A stretch of DNA of 64,000 nt from Alopecurus myosuroides (Eukaryota; Streptophyta; Magnoliopsida; Poales; Poaceae), in contig CM054058.1 in NCBI GenBank assembly GCA_028641055.1, positions 237,439,551 to 237,503,550 of the forward strand. The letters are read 5' to 3'. Shown piece after piece: positions 1 through 10,693 of this stretch. Below the pieces are notes generated by a model. The model ran no database searches. It was not told the DNA's origin and saw only the letters and a list, made by a program, of their open reading frames with translations. Positions within the stretch are counted from its first letter, which is position 1. Every line of letters begins with the position of its first letter. The position numbers and the translations under genes are program-made.

Positions 1-47
1 AAGGGCAGAGGAAATCGAGGAGAAGTAACTAAGGAGAAAGCGCTTAC

Positions 48-1663
48 CCTTTGCGGGTAGGGATTGTCCGTCCTCCTCTCGTCGCGGTCTTCTTGGTCGT
101 CTTCCGGGCCGTCTTCTTCTTCTTGGCGGGGGGCTCCTGAGCACCGCTACCCGTCCGTTTGCGGGTAAGAGGAGCAGCGATTGAGAGCGGCTTGACGACA
201 AGGGCTTCCTCGTTTTCCTCCTCGTCCTCCTCCTCAGCATCAGCGCCGCCTGTGAAGTTCGGAAGAAGAAAAGCGGCTCAGAAACAAGAGGAAGTTGGGT
301 AGCGCGGCTTGCGACCAGACAAGATGAGCTCAATTACCTTCGTCTTCGTCCTCGGACCAATCACGGACGGACGCATCTACGTGATGCTTCTCCGTCTGAG
401 CGTGGGGGAGGTTGAGCCTATCCGCGGTCTCGAAGGAGACCTCGTCGTCCTCCTCTCGGTCCTCAGACCAGTTGTCCTCGAAGCGTTCCATGCTCTCAGC
501 GAGCTGGCGAGCAAGGACCTGAAGAATAGAGAGACATCACAAGTTAGCCGAGTAGCATAAAGGCACCCTGCTCGACTAGGCGTGCAAACACAAAGCACAC
601 TAAGCCTAGGGAAACTTGCTAAGTGTCCTACTCGGCAAGGCGTGCAAACACCAAGCACATTAAGCCTAAGCAATTCTTCTAAGTGTCCTACTCGGCAAGG
701 CGTGCAAACACCAAGCACATTAAGCCTAAGCAATTCTCCTAAGTGTGCTACCCGGCAAGGCGTGCAAACACCAAGCACACTAAGCCTGAGCAGTTCCGTT
801 AAGTGTCCTATTCGGCGCAGAGTGAAAATGCTAGTCGCAGCAAGGAGAGAAGGCTATCTATTCGGATTGCGTATGCAAGAAGCAGAGTAAGAAGTACATA
901 CCCGTTCAATCGGCTTCGTACGGCTGTATGGGATGAAGCCATACTGCCAATTGTCTCTGAGGCCGGTGGTCAGGATGGACCGCGCATGAGCGGCGACGTC
1001 CGCGTTGCTGAGCTCGAACGTGGTTGTCCGAGTACAATCGCGGGGCCCGCCCATGTAGCACATGGGGTGGGCGCGTTGCTGGAGCGGCAGCACCCGCCTA
1101 GAGATCCAGCAGGCAACTGGATCGTCGCTCTTGAGCCCTTCTCCGATCAGATGGGCCAGGCGCTCCTCCATCTGCGTCAGGTTCTTGTCGACGGATGGCT
1201 TGGTCTTCCAGTTCTGCCCGGTAGGAGATCGGTTGCTTCACGGGGGCATATTGATTCTGTCCTCCACCTTGGCTCCCTTCTTGGCGGGCATGTTCTTCAC
1301 GTACAGGAATGTCCTCTGCCACTTGCGGACAGAATCTAATCCCTTGATGCGCGGATGGTTGGTACCAGGGCGCTGCACCATCATGGCGCTGCCGGTCTCG
1401 GTTATCCGGCTACTGGTGTCCGCCCTGTCCTTCTTGCCCTTGCTCTGTTGGCGGAAGAAAAAGTACCTGGACCACGTCTCCGTCGTGGGGCGAACGCCGA
1501 GGAAGGCTTCGCACACCACGGCGTGGTAGGAGAGGAAGACGACGGCGTTCGGAGGAAGGTGGTGCATCTGGAGTCCGTAGTGGTCCAGAAACGAGCGGAG
1601 GAAGTTCGATGCGGGGAGCCTGAATCCTCGCGCGAAGTGCGCGAGGAAGACGACGTGCAAGTG
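48..1663 (-). pseudogene. Antisense multi-exon gene of Gypsy-1 (Transposase_28-like domain), partial
   Basis: On the strand opposite to the LTR. Exon A (about 1663-902) encodes the gypsy-type transposon domain (FLRSFLDHYGLQMHHLPPNA; later LPLQQRAHPMCYMGG and STFELSNADV-like text). A stop and frame change lie between about 1240 and 1171. Exon A ends at a GTATGT donor (901). Exon B is 518-338 (acceptor CTTCAG; donor GTAATT). Exon C is 249-48 (acceptor TTCACAG; donor GTAAGC). A to B joins in phase 0 and B to C in phase 1 without a stop. Exon B is acidic. Exon C is acidic, then strongly basic (AKKKKTARKTTKK), which looks like a nuclear localisation signal. An acceptor-like TTTCCTTTAG sits just upstream of exon A, so an earlier exon may be missing. 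Further exons should lie left of the window. The exact role is unknown; the domain is typical of extra ORFs in Tat elements. Confidence 0.65.
571..822. repeat. 60-bp tandem repeat, about 4.2 copies
   Basis: The motif around aggcgtgcaaacaccaagca recurs at exactly 60-base spacing (units near 571, 631, 691 and 751, plus a short partial). Internal copies differ at a few positions. The array lies wholly inside the predicted 383-bp intron (519-901) of the Gypsy-1 antisense gene. It is contiguous with no spacers, so it is a minisatellite and not a CRISPR array. The period is a multiple of three, so both strands show spurious 20-residue repeat ORFs. Confidence 0.92.
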
Positions 1664-1985
1664 CTAAAGGAAAGATCAGAAGGGGTGTTTGGCCGAGTAG
1701 CCGGCTACCTGGTACTCGCTACCCGGTCGACTGCTACACGGTCTCACACCTAGACAGCCAGAAGAATGAATCAAGAGAGTTGTGCTCCTCCGAACAGAAG
1801 AGCTGGTCCGAGTAGAAATGGCGGGAACCTACTCGGGCCAGAAGTCAAAGGAGCCGTTCTGACACCGAATCCCGCGTATCCCGGGTCCGTACTTGGCACT
1901 GTTCACAGCACTGTTCATCTGGGGACGGCGTGCCTGACAGCGACAGTGTGTCAGCAGGGCGTCGCAGGATAGGGGGGACCTACTC

Positions 1986-2499
1986 TGTGTTCGCACAGTG
2001 ATAACAGACTGGTTACTTGGTTTTGCCCAACGACTTTCCGCATCAGGACAAGCTTAGAAGCCAAAGCTGTCAGCGGGAACTCGGAAGAAGGACGGTGTGC
2101 ACACAATGTCGACACTTGTTTGTATTTGGCTGTATCCGGCTGGGCACCGAGTATATAAGGTGCCCCGCCGCCTCCTGCGCGAGGGACGATGCGAAGGCTG
2201 GATCATACGTAGAGATTCTTGACCTAGTTCTACCCGGAGAGAGAAGAGTGGCTACACGGTAGCAAGAACCATTGTACTGTGGCTACTCGGTGAGACACCA
2301 GAATACATAGAGAAAGGCAGGAGTAGGGGTTTTACCTCCTCACGAGGGCCCTGAACCTGGGTAGATCGTGTTGTTTGCAGTGCTAGCTTCATCCTTCACG
2401 CGTCTATTCGTCGAGTGATCCCTCCCCGAGCGCCTCCAGCGTCCTTCGTCCCCACATCTTTAGCCATCCTATGGCATCTGCCGTGACACCACCACGACA
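1986..2499 (+). repeat. 3' LTR of Gypsy-1 (left boundary approximate)
   Basis: Ends with ...cacgaca at 2499. It has a plus-strand TATA box near 2152 and downstream text (gttttacctcctcacgaggg...) closely resembling the corresponding part of the Gypsy-3 LTR near 48160. A purine-rich tract, ggataggggggacc, near 1968-1981 is a plausible polypurine tract. The TG at 1986 is the most likely start, but the partner LTR lies outside the window, so the left boundary is a guess. Confidence 0.5.
2152..2158 (+). promoter_or_regulatory. TATA box of the Gypsy-1 LTR
   Basis: The sequence tatataa within gagtatataaggtgcc lies about 350 bp from the LTR end, with a GC-rich presumed R/U5 downstream. Its orientation agrees with a plus-strand element and therefore with the minus-strand gene being antisense. 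Confidence 0.6.
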
Positions 2500-3499
2500 T
2501 AAATGATCTGCAACCCCTTATGATGGATCATGTGGCCAAGTAAATGACTGCACAAGATTGATTAAGACATAAAGTCCCACCATAGCCTTACGTTCTAAGG
2601 TCCCCTATCTATACCCCCAATAACTTAACTTTGTGGCTCGGTCTCAGGTTACTATCACTCCCAAGTCACCACCACTCCATTATGCTACCGGTGATCACCT
2701 TACATGCATTCCCCAACATATGCGTGCACTCATATATTGTACATAAAGACAATCATACAAGATAACAAACTTGTATGCAACCAATCAACGAACTATTTCA
2801 CCATTGCCAAGAACAATTCACTACTCAAACATAGACGGGGAGACACAATACATCAAGGGAATATAGTATTGCATCATACATCGTGTTTGCCAAGATATTA
2901 CAGTGGAGAGATGGAGCTGATCTTGCTGTAGATGTTGATGATGAACACGCCGGAGGGGGGTGGAGCCCTCCGGGGGTGATCCCGGCAGCGTTTCCCCCCT
3001 CCGATCTTCTCCGGCGGCAGCCTTCTGTCTCTCTGTTTCGTGGTTTCGTCTCTCGGCGCCGCCTCCTTCTCGAAAAGGCCAGGGGACCCTTTATATAGTT
3101 GTTTTTAGGTCACGAGACACTCGGGAGAACAAATATCGACGGCATCGGAGCCACGGGGGCAAAAAGGGGGCCCCACACGCGGCCAAGGAATCTGGCCGCA
3201 TGGAGTGTCCTCTTTTCCACCTGGTTGGCCTTTTGGCCCTCTACTTTGGCCCATGGTCTTCGTCTCGAAAATTCTGAACCGTGCTCTTTGGCCTTGCCCT
3301 TTTTGGAGTCCCAAAGCTCCCGGAAAGTCTGAAACACTAAAAAGTACGTTTTTTTTTGGAAAAACAGGGTTAGAACCAAAAGAAGGGGGATTGTTCAGAA
3401 AATCCCCCAAATCATTATAAAACATGAATATAAGTTGCTAATATGTAGGAAAAACAAGTAATAACATGCAAAGTTCATCTATGCATTTTACATGCATCA
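2500..3499 (-). repeat. 3' LTR of the LARD-like element (interrupted, about 1000 of about 1424 bp)
   Basis: Nearly identical to 8003-8992 and to the reverse complement of 16686-17680. On the minus strand it begins TGATGCATGTAAAATGCATAG and contains a TATATAAAGG promoter motif near 3097-3089. Its far end is cut at 2500, where Gypsy-1 starts. Confidence 0.88.
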
Positions 3500-3515
3500 A
3501 CATCCCCAAGCTTAA
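3500..3515 (-). other. Polypurine tract of the LARD-like element
   Basis: On the minus strand AAGCTTGGGGATG ends directly at the 3' LTR start. This is the usual position of the plus-strand primer. Related AAGCTTGGGG-type tracts recur within the interior (near 5897, 5953, 7165 and 7206). Confidence 0.7.
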
Positions 3516-6500
3516 CCCATACTCGTACTCGAGTATGAAGGTGATAAAACTAACATGGACTTTGCATTTTAAAACAATCATGGAATATCAAAGAAGATTA
3601 TTCATGCTACATATAATCAAATGATTCATAATGTAGATGAGTAGCAACATACAATTCATGTTATAAGAAATATCAAATATGCAAGCAAAGATGCTTCATG
3701 AAAGTTCACAAAGTGTATAATGAAATAAAAGAACTATGGACCAAATGCATACACAAAATAAAAAATAAAATCCTATATTGGTCAAAGAATAGCATAATGG
3801 AAAATAGAAAATATGGTGGACACTTTGGAGAAAATTGAGTAGAGGTAAAACATGATCAAGTCTTATTTAGCCTCTAAATTATTCAACTAAAATTACTAAT
3901 TGAAATGTGGTATCCATTGATCTAGGACTCTCATTACCCCTTTATCACTAGCATCTTAAATTGTGAGTATTGAAGTAATGAGAATGACAAGGTGGTTGAA
4001 AGCCTCATGCCCCGTGAGTGTGAAAACCTACTCCATGATTACTCAACTTGAGATTCCTAATAAGCTTTGTACAATCATACTAAGTATTAATGACATCATA
4101 GAGAACCGCAAAGAGGTACCTCTTGCCCCATGACATGGAAACAAGCCCATGTTACAATGACAAGATGAACAAACGGAATAGACTCATCATCCTTTTTATT
4201 TTCATTCACTATTATGCATAGCTTCTTATTTTATTATAGGATGTGTTGTAGAGTCACTCAAGATGTAAGTAAATTTCCACCATGATAAAGCATGGCTTGG
4301 GTTAGCGGCCCAATGCGTTTCTCTAGTCGTATAGATACTTACTCATAAAAACTTCCTATTCCTCTATTTCATTTCGGCATGGCGGGAGTCCAAAAACAAA
4401 AGTACATGATATCAACCAAATGTAATTTTTTTGTGCAATGTTGAAAGCTTTCCGGTGATACACGTTTATAGCTAGCTCCCAACCACACACTTGTCAAACG
4501 CAAAACTTGTGGCTCCCATTATTGGGTCATGTTTATTAGATGCATAAAAAGTAAAGTGTGCCTTCAAAAGTTCGTGAGAGTCCTATCCCAAGTTTAACCC
4601 ATGACAATTAATAAAGTGAATATCTTAATTTAGAACATAAATAACACAATAACATGGTGAACATACTCGGAATAGCAATGAAGCTAATGGGAAGATATGG
4701 TGGACTCACTGGAAATACTTGGCTAAGGAGTGTTGGAAACAAGTTTTTACTTGTTGGAATTTTTAAATTTTTGGGCTAGCAAGAGGGAGATAGTTGACCA
4801 GATACTATGCATGCATATGTCCATAGAACTACTCATTTCATGACAAACTAAATAAACCAGCAATTAACATCAAGGACATGAATAAGAGATAGCTCAAGAC
4901 AACATTATTGCAAATTTCTACACATAAAAGCCTATAAATCATGCAAACATATGTAGCTCTTCAAATCAACCATGGCATCCCTATTCCAAATCATAATACT
5001 AGCATCCAATACATTCCAACCCCAAACTCTAGTAGCTCAATCTCATATAAAATGATGGTGGTGGTCTTATCAAAACAAAAATAAAAACAAAAACTAGACG
5101 CTTCAAGTCTCTACGATAAATGCTTTGCTTAGAAAAACAGAAAGTAGACGTGTGCTAACCAAAAGAGTGTAGCTCCAGTGGGGTGTTCATCACATCCGCA
5201 ATCTTATGGCTTTCACCATTCTTGGATGTCTTGAGGCTCAGCTCCTCTATTCCCTGTGAAAAAAAAAACTTCACAAAACATGTTTCTCCCATTCTTTTTC
5301 TGTGGGGTGAGATTAGCAAGGACAAACAAATCACATGCTTGCTGCGCAAAATTCCAAAACAAATGCTCCAGAAGATAGACAATAAAGTTCATAATGTTGT
5401 ATGTTCACTCTCTAGCTCGAAAAGATCAAGGAAATTCAAGTCCCAAACCCAAAGAGTGCATCCAACAAAAAAAGGCAAAATCTGTCCAGAAAAGCAATAG
5501 CAGCAAAATGAACGTTTTCCCTAAGCTAGACTCATAAAAAAATTAATCCAATTTTTTTCTTACATAGTACGAAAAGTTGCAGAACATACTAAAAAATTAG
5601 CTCAATCCGACTTACAGATAAAAAATGAAAAATCGTACGGTGAGCAGAATCGTGCTGAAACAGAAATTCCAAGCACTAGGATAGCAACTTTTAAATCCAA
5701 ATGGGTGAAACTTGACACTTTATTGAAAACTCCAGAAACTAAACTAAAGACTAAGTCTCTTGTTAGCAAGAGGACACTAGGAAAAACCAACTAAGAACAA
5801 CCGGGTTGCCTCCCGCAAAGCGCTTTATTGATAGCCGTATAGGTAGGCTTTTCTTACTTAACATCATGATGGTTGGAGTGAGGTGGCTCGGCATGCCCAA
5901 GCTTGGATTCTTGTACTTATTTGATACATGTAGGGTGAGCCCAGGGGTACATCCCCAAGCTTGATTGGTTGTCCCTCTTGATCTTTGTTCATCTCACTCA
6001 ACTCTTCCTCCTGAAAAATTCTTCTTACACAAATCTCAACATAAAACTTGATTAGAGGGGTTAGTGCCTCCATAAATAAAATCCACATAGGTACAGCAAA
6101 GACACATCATGAGTTGATTCTAAATATTAACTACTGTTACTACAGTTGTGCATTGCTCCTTGATCAAAAGAACCACACAAAACACAAGTAATGAGAGCAA
6201 TGCAAAATAAAGACATAATCTGCCAAAAACTGAACAACCCATAAAGAGTGAATTTTTAAAGGCACTTAAGTTGCTCAAATCAGAAAACTTAAAACTAATG
6301 AAATATGTAGTGATAACTATTGCTGTCGTAAATTACCAGGTCAAAATTCCACTTCTGTGATTTTAAACATTTTTTGCAGTGAAGTTCAGGAATCTGTTTT
6401 CTGGACAGCTAATTACTATTGTTTAATCCTATCTCTCATATAAGATTATTCTTGCCATTTATGATGAGAAATAAGACAGAAATGTGATGTTACAGTAGTG

Positions 6501-6895
6501 AACTAATATTTTTTATTGTTTTTAGCTTTGGAAAAAGTTTTAATGATAGAGACTTTGCAATGGTTTCATTGGCATGAACAACACATGTTCAAGGTCGACC
6601 CCAACTTCTCCATTACTCATCCTTCTCATTTACTTTCCCAAAAAAATTATAAAATAAAAATCTTAAACTAAATGATGGATAACAGTAGGTAAAGGTATTT
6701 TACATGTTGAAAAGACATAAATGTGTGCTCAAACCGAATAGGAAATTAAAGCATAAGGAACACACCAAAAAATATTAAACAATTTATTTTTAAGTCTAAC
6801 CCCTTTCCTATGCATTGGCATTTTGTAATGAAACAAATAAAAGAAGCACATAATAGCAAGCATAAAAAGGTAGATCAAGTGCAACTTCAATACTT
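3516..6895 (-). other. AT-rich noncoding interior of the LARD-like element
   Basis: About 3.4 kb with no convincing coding frame on either strand. The short ORFs at 5155-5500 and 5602-6088 lack recognisable domains and have AT-rich background composition. The region contains several copies of the (A)AGCTTGGGG purine motif. I see no RNA gene or second element in it. Confidence 0.6.
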
Positions 6896-7465
6896 TCAGC
6901 ATAAAGAGGGGAAACTTAATATTGTTGAAATGTGTGTAACCATATTTCCCTCTCTCATAATAAATTCAGTAGCATCATGAATAGATTCAACAATATGAAT
7001 ATCACATAAAACATTCTTATCATGAGCCTCATGCATAAAAGAATCACTACTCTCCACATAAGTAAAATCCTCATTAGTGATAGTGGGAGTCAAACATTCA
7101 TAATTTTCATTGCAATCATCATATATAGGAGGCATAGTATCATCAAAGTGAATTTTCTCCTCCAAGCTTGGGGAACTAGAAATATCATGCTCATCAAAAC
7201 CAACTTCCCCAAGCTTAAAACTTTCCATAGAATCAGCAAGTATATCATTTTTATCCTCAATAGTAGGGGGACTAAAAATATCATATTCATCAAGACAAAC
7301 TTCCCCAAGATCAAGGTTTTCCTTAGCAATAAAGATGTTCAAAGAATTAGTACTACCACCAATATGATTGTTGTGCAAATAATTTTTCAATTTCTCCTCA
7401 AACACTTCATGTCCTAATTCAAGGTAGATATTATACAGTTCTAAAATTGTTTGGTTGTTTTCCAT
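6896..7465 (-). CDS. Acidic 189-aa ORF of the LARD-like element, function unknown
   Basis: Starts MENNQTILELYNIYLELGHE about 75 bp downstream of the primer binding site, which is the position of gag in complete elements. The protein is strongly acidic with internally repeated blocks built on LGEVxxDEYDIFSPP-like and DDTMPPIYDD-like motifs. It has no CCHC knuckle, protease or polymerase motif. It may be a decayed gag leader or a family-specific ORF kept by a non-autonomous element. I do not recognise a named domain. The repeated blocks suggest internal duplication, which also appears in the DNA as repeated aacttccccaag segments (near 7201 and 7298). Confidence 0.5.
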   Translation of the reverse strand: MENNQTILELYNIYLELGHEVFEEKLKNYLHNNHIGGSTNSLNIFIAKENLDLGEVCLDEYDIFSPPTIEDKNDILADSMESFKLGEVGFDEHDISSSPSLEEKIHFDDTMPPIYDDCNENYECLTPTITNEDFTYVESSDSFMHEAHDKNVLCDIHIVESIHDATEFIMREGNMVTHISTILSFPSLC

Positions 7466-7539
7466 TTTATAATTTTTTTTGTGTTTTAGGTTTATATGTT
7501 AGTATGCAATGCAAACAAGAATAAAAGCTTAGCACAACG

Positions 7540-7568
7540 CTCCCCGGCAATGGCGCCAGAAAAGTGCT
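7540..7568 (-). other. Primer binding site of the LARD-like element
   Basis: On the minus strand, immediately after the LTR end (...GGGAGTCATCA), lies AGCACTTTTCTGGCGCCATTG followed by CCGGGGAG. TGGCGCC-type sites next to the 5' LTR are typical of Gypsy-type elements. This fixes the orientation of the element. Confidence 0.75.
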
Positions 7569-8992
7569 TGATGACTCCCAAGTGCAGGAGATCAATTGTA
7601 GTACCTTTCGATAAGTATTTGAGTGTCGAACCCACGAGGAGCTGAAGGTAAGCTATCTATTCTCTAAAGCCCTATAACCCTCTTATATGGCGGTTTATGC
7701 AAAGCAATAAGTTTGACTAAAAGTAACTAACTAATTAAAAGCAAGTGACGTGGAGTGTGGTTTGTCTAGTAACTAGTGAAGCAAGTTTAAAATGCAAGTA
7801 ACCCTAGAGCAAGTTTCTAAAGCAAGTTTCTAAGCAAGTTTCACAAGTAGCAAGCAGCAAATATCTCAAGTATCTCAAGGGAGCAAGTGTTCTAGCAATA
7901 GGTGTTTCATTCGTGTGGTTGTCACAATTAGTGAAGCACATGTTTTAGTCTTAGTTGTTTCTTCTAGGAAGGAGCCATGAATAGGTATAGTCAAGTAAAT
8001 GATCTACAACCCCTTATGATGGATCATGTGGCCAAGTAAATGACTGCACAAGATTGATTAAGACATAAAGTCCCACCATAGCCTTACGTTCTAAGGTCCC
8101 CTATATATACCCCCCAATAACTTAACTTTGTGGCTCGGTCTCAGGTTACTGTCATTCCCAAGTCACCACCACTCCATTATGCTACCGGTGATCACCTTAC
8201 ATGCATTCCCCAACATATGCGTGCACTCATATATTGTACATAAAGACAATCATACAAGATAACAAACTTGTATGCAACCAATCAACGAACTATTTCACCA
8301 TTGCCAAGAACAATTCACTACTCAAACATAGACGGGGAGACACAATACATCAAGGGAATATAGTATTGCATCATACATCGTGATTGCCAAGAGATTACAG
8401 TGGAGAGATGGAGCTGATCTTGCTGTAGATGTTCATGATGAACACGCCGGAGGGGGGTGGAGCCCTCCGGGGGTGATCCCGGCGGCGTTTCCCCCTCCGA
8501 TCTTCTCCGGCGGCAGCCTTCTGTCTCTCTGTTTTGTGGTTTCGTCTTTCGGCGCCGCCTCCTTCTCGAAAAGGCCAGGGGACCCTTTATATAGTCGTTT
8601 TTAGGTCACGAGACACTCGGGAGAAGAAAGATCGACGACATCGGAGCCACGGGGGCAAAAAGGGGGCCCCACACGCGGCCAAGGAATATGGCCGCATGGA
8701 GGGTCCTCTTTTCCATCTGGTTGGCCTTTTGGCCCTCTACTTTGGCCCATGGTCTTCGTCTTGAAAATTCTGAACCGTGCTCTTTGGCCTTGCCCTTTTT
8801 GGATTCCCGAAGCTCCCGGAAAGTCTGAAACACTAAGAAGTACGTTTTCTGGAAAAACAGGGTTAGAACCAAAAGAAGGGGGATTGTTCAGAAAATCCCC
8901 CAAATCATTATAAAACATGAATATAAGTTGCTAATATGTAGGAAAAACAAGTAATAACATGCAAAGTTCATCTATGCATTTTACATGCATCA
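7569..8992 (-). repeat. 5' LTR of the LARD-like element (complete, 1424 bp)
   Basis: On the minus strand it runs from TGATGCATGTAAAATGCATA (8992) to GCACTTGGGAGTCATCA (7569), so it has TG...CA ends. It carries a TATATAAAGG promoter motif at about 8594-8585. The solo LTR at 16686-18098 matches it end to end. It interrupts the LTR-derived sequence that resumes at 8993. Confidence 0.9.
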
Positions 8993-9311
8993 CCCGCGTG
9001 CATAATCATTGCTTACATTACACACTTTGTTTAATACAATTATCTGTTGCTTGCAACTTAATACCTGGGGGGTTCGTATGATAACCTGATGGTGGATTAT
9101 TAGTCATACATGCAGATGGATGTCGATCTATGTATCTTGTTGTAATGCCCGCACTAAATAACATAGTATCTTCATGTCATATTGTGCACTACGGTGCAAC
9201 CTTTATTTGTCAATTGCCCAGCTGTAATTTGTTCACCCAGCATGTTATCTTTTATGGAGAGACACCACTAGTGAAACTACGAACCCCGGTTCATTTTTCC
9301 ACACTGTTAAA
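8993..9311 (+). repeat. LTR fragment related to the LTR at 43422-44999
   Basis: Text such as cccgcgtgcataatcattgc and ttgcttgcaacttaatacct matches the reverse complement of about 44071-43760, with scattered substitutions. It stops matching near 9311, just before the Copia-1 primer site. The LARD-like element begins within this LTR, so its other half may lie left of the window. No coding potential. Confidence 0.78.
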
Positions 9312-9329
9312 CAATTGATATCCGTTCAA

Positions 9330-9346
9330 TTGATATAAGAGCCTCG
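9330..9346 (+). other. Degenerate tRNA-Met-type primer binding site of Copia-1
   Basis: ttgatataagagcctcg resembles the common TGGTATCAGAGC site with several transitions. It sits about 40 bp upstream of the gag ATG. The expected LTR to its left is essentially missing. Confidence 0.5.
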
Positions 9347-9382
9347 ACTATTATTTTGGGCTTAACTGCCTAAGAGTTTAGT

Positions 9383-10693
9383 ATGGATGATGATAAGGGA
9401 GTCACCGGTCCCGCGGCACAAGTCATTATGGATGATCTCAAGGACTTGCAAAAATCCTTGACCTCATCCATGGCGGGCAAAATTGATGAGTTGCGATCTC
9501 TTGTGTTGCAACTAATGAAATCCAAGGAACCGGAGACGTCCAATTCATCTCCTCCGGATGAAAATTTGAAGGGGGCAAAGAATGGGGCAAATGGTGAACC
9601 ACATAAAAATGCTTCCCCTTTGAACTCTACCGATAAGTGTACAGAAGGTAAAGGATATTAGCACTCCGTCGAAGGACACTACTATCCAAATCCTCCCGTC
9701 CCACATCCTCATATAATTCCTAAAGGATAACCTCCTAAACTTGGTGCACTTTTTTTTGGTGATTGGCAATATTACATGGAAACTCACTTAAACTCCTCTT
9801 GTATTGAGCTTTGGAGGGTCACTCGAGATGGATACAAGCCACATGACCCCAAGAACTTGACAAGAAGAAAAGTCGTAGATTGTCAACTCAACTACACCGC
9901 CTTGTCCATCATCCAACAAGCCGTGGGTCCAGACCACATGCATCATCTTCAACAATATTCCACCGCCAAAGAAACATGAGATGCTCTTGTCGTCATGTTT
10001 GTGGGCAATGATAGCATGAAGAGGAATATGTATGAAACTTTGAGCAATGAAGCCGAAGGATTCTATATGCATGATGGTGAGAACCATGAAGACATGTATC
10101 GGAGGCTCAAGACTCTTGCCACCACATTCAATAATGTTGGTGCCAAGTATATTGATCATGCTTGGATCAAAAGGAAGTACATTAGTGCTCTCATGCCTTT
10201 TGAGCCCGCGGACTTGAAGAGCCTTCAAGGAAGACATGACTTTGCATATTTGACCTCAACCCAAGTGATGCAAGAAATTAGCTCCTTCCAAGTGCAAACA
10301 AAGAATTCTCTTGACAATCGTGCTAGACCCATGGGAATGCACAAAGTAGCTTCCGTTGCTTTGAAGGCCAAGGTAGTGTCAAGGGAGGTTGAACATCAAG
10401 AAGCATTCATTGAAGACTTGTCCCCTTTAAAGGATCAAGAATATGACCCCGTGCTTAAGGATGTCATTGCTCTTGTCGTGCAAAAGTTTTGGAAGAATCC
10501 TCCCAAGGCCAAGGCATAGGTTGAGGAGAAGACCAAGTCTAGCTATGGCAAATAAGGGACTCAAAAAGTGAGGTCTTGCTTAAATTGTCAAGACAAGCAC
10601 CATTTCATTGTGGAGTGCCCATATGAGAATAGAGAACATCATCGTGGCAAACTTATTTGCAAGGACAAGTCAAAGGTTGCTTACAAGAAACCT
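9383..10693 (+). pseudogene. Copia-1 gag, N-terminal and central part (UBN2-type), interrupted
   Basis: ATG at 9383 opens a leader rich in charged residues (MDDDKGVTGP...). After a stop near 9730 comes a typical Copia gag core (FGDWQYYMETHL, VGNDSMKRNMYETLS, YRRLKTLATTFNNVG). A CCHC zinc knuckle follows at 10577-10618 (C-LN-C-4-H-4-C). Stops at about 9977 and 10517 and a frame change break the reading frame. Gag would package the element RNA. The frame is cut at 10693 by Gypsy-3 and resumes after 48296 with the same lysine-rich segment. The length and later coiled coil fit SIRE-like gags. Confidence 0.8.

Larger units (their letters stand above)
1..2499 (+). mobile_element. Gypsy-1: 3' part of a Tat-lineage Ty3/Gypsy LTR retrotransposon
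   Basis: Partial element running off the left edge. It contains a minus-strand gene with a Transposase_28-like domain followed by a plus-oriented LTR. This is the order seen at the 3' end of the two complete Tat elements in this window (pol, antisense gene, LTR). The right end ...accacgaca at 2499 joins abruptly to the middle of a LARD-like LTR that is continuous elsewhere in the window (compare 7995-8010). Gypsy-1 therefore appears to be inserted into that LTR. Its gag-pol should lie left of the window. The lineage is inferred from the antisense gene and LTR resemblance, since no reverse transcriptase is visible here. Confidence 0.7.
2500..8992 (-). mobile_element. LARD-like non-autonomous LTR retrotransposon, one LTR interrupted
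   Basis: Two LTR copies in the same orientation (2500-3499 and 7569-8992) flank about 4.07 kb. On the minus strand the order is 5' LTR (8992-7569), primer binding site (7568-7540), noncoding interior with one 189-codon ORF, polypurine tract (AAGCTTGGGGATG, about 3515-3500), then 3' LTR. No protease, reverse transcriptase or integrase is visible, so movement would need enzymes in trans. The 3' LTR lacks about 430 bp relative to the complete copy because Gypsy-1 begins at that point. The missing part should lie left of Gypsy-1. A third LTR of the family is at 16686-18098. Confidence 0.8.
9312..10693 (+). mobile_element. Copia-1, 5' segment (SIRE-like Ty1/Copia); resumes at 48297-50164
   Basis: Contains a decayed primer binding site and gag up to the insertion of Gypsy-3 at 10694. 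The same coding sequence resumes after 48296, with a near-duplicated target (aacct before, aaact after). Only about 17 bp could belong to the 5' LTR before the primer site, so that LTR has been lost or replaced. This is the oldest host layer in the window: it contains both Gypsy-3 and the Athila-like element. Confidence 0.78.

Noticed and set aside
377..822. Cys-rich 20-residue repeat protein on either strand
   Set aside because: It is a by-product of the 60-bp tandem array, whose period is a multiple of three; the array lies within a predicted intron.
571..822. CRISPR-like array
   Set aside because: Units are directly contiguous with no unique spacers, and the context is a plant retroelement.
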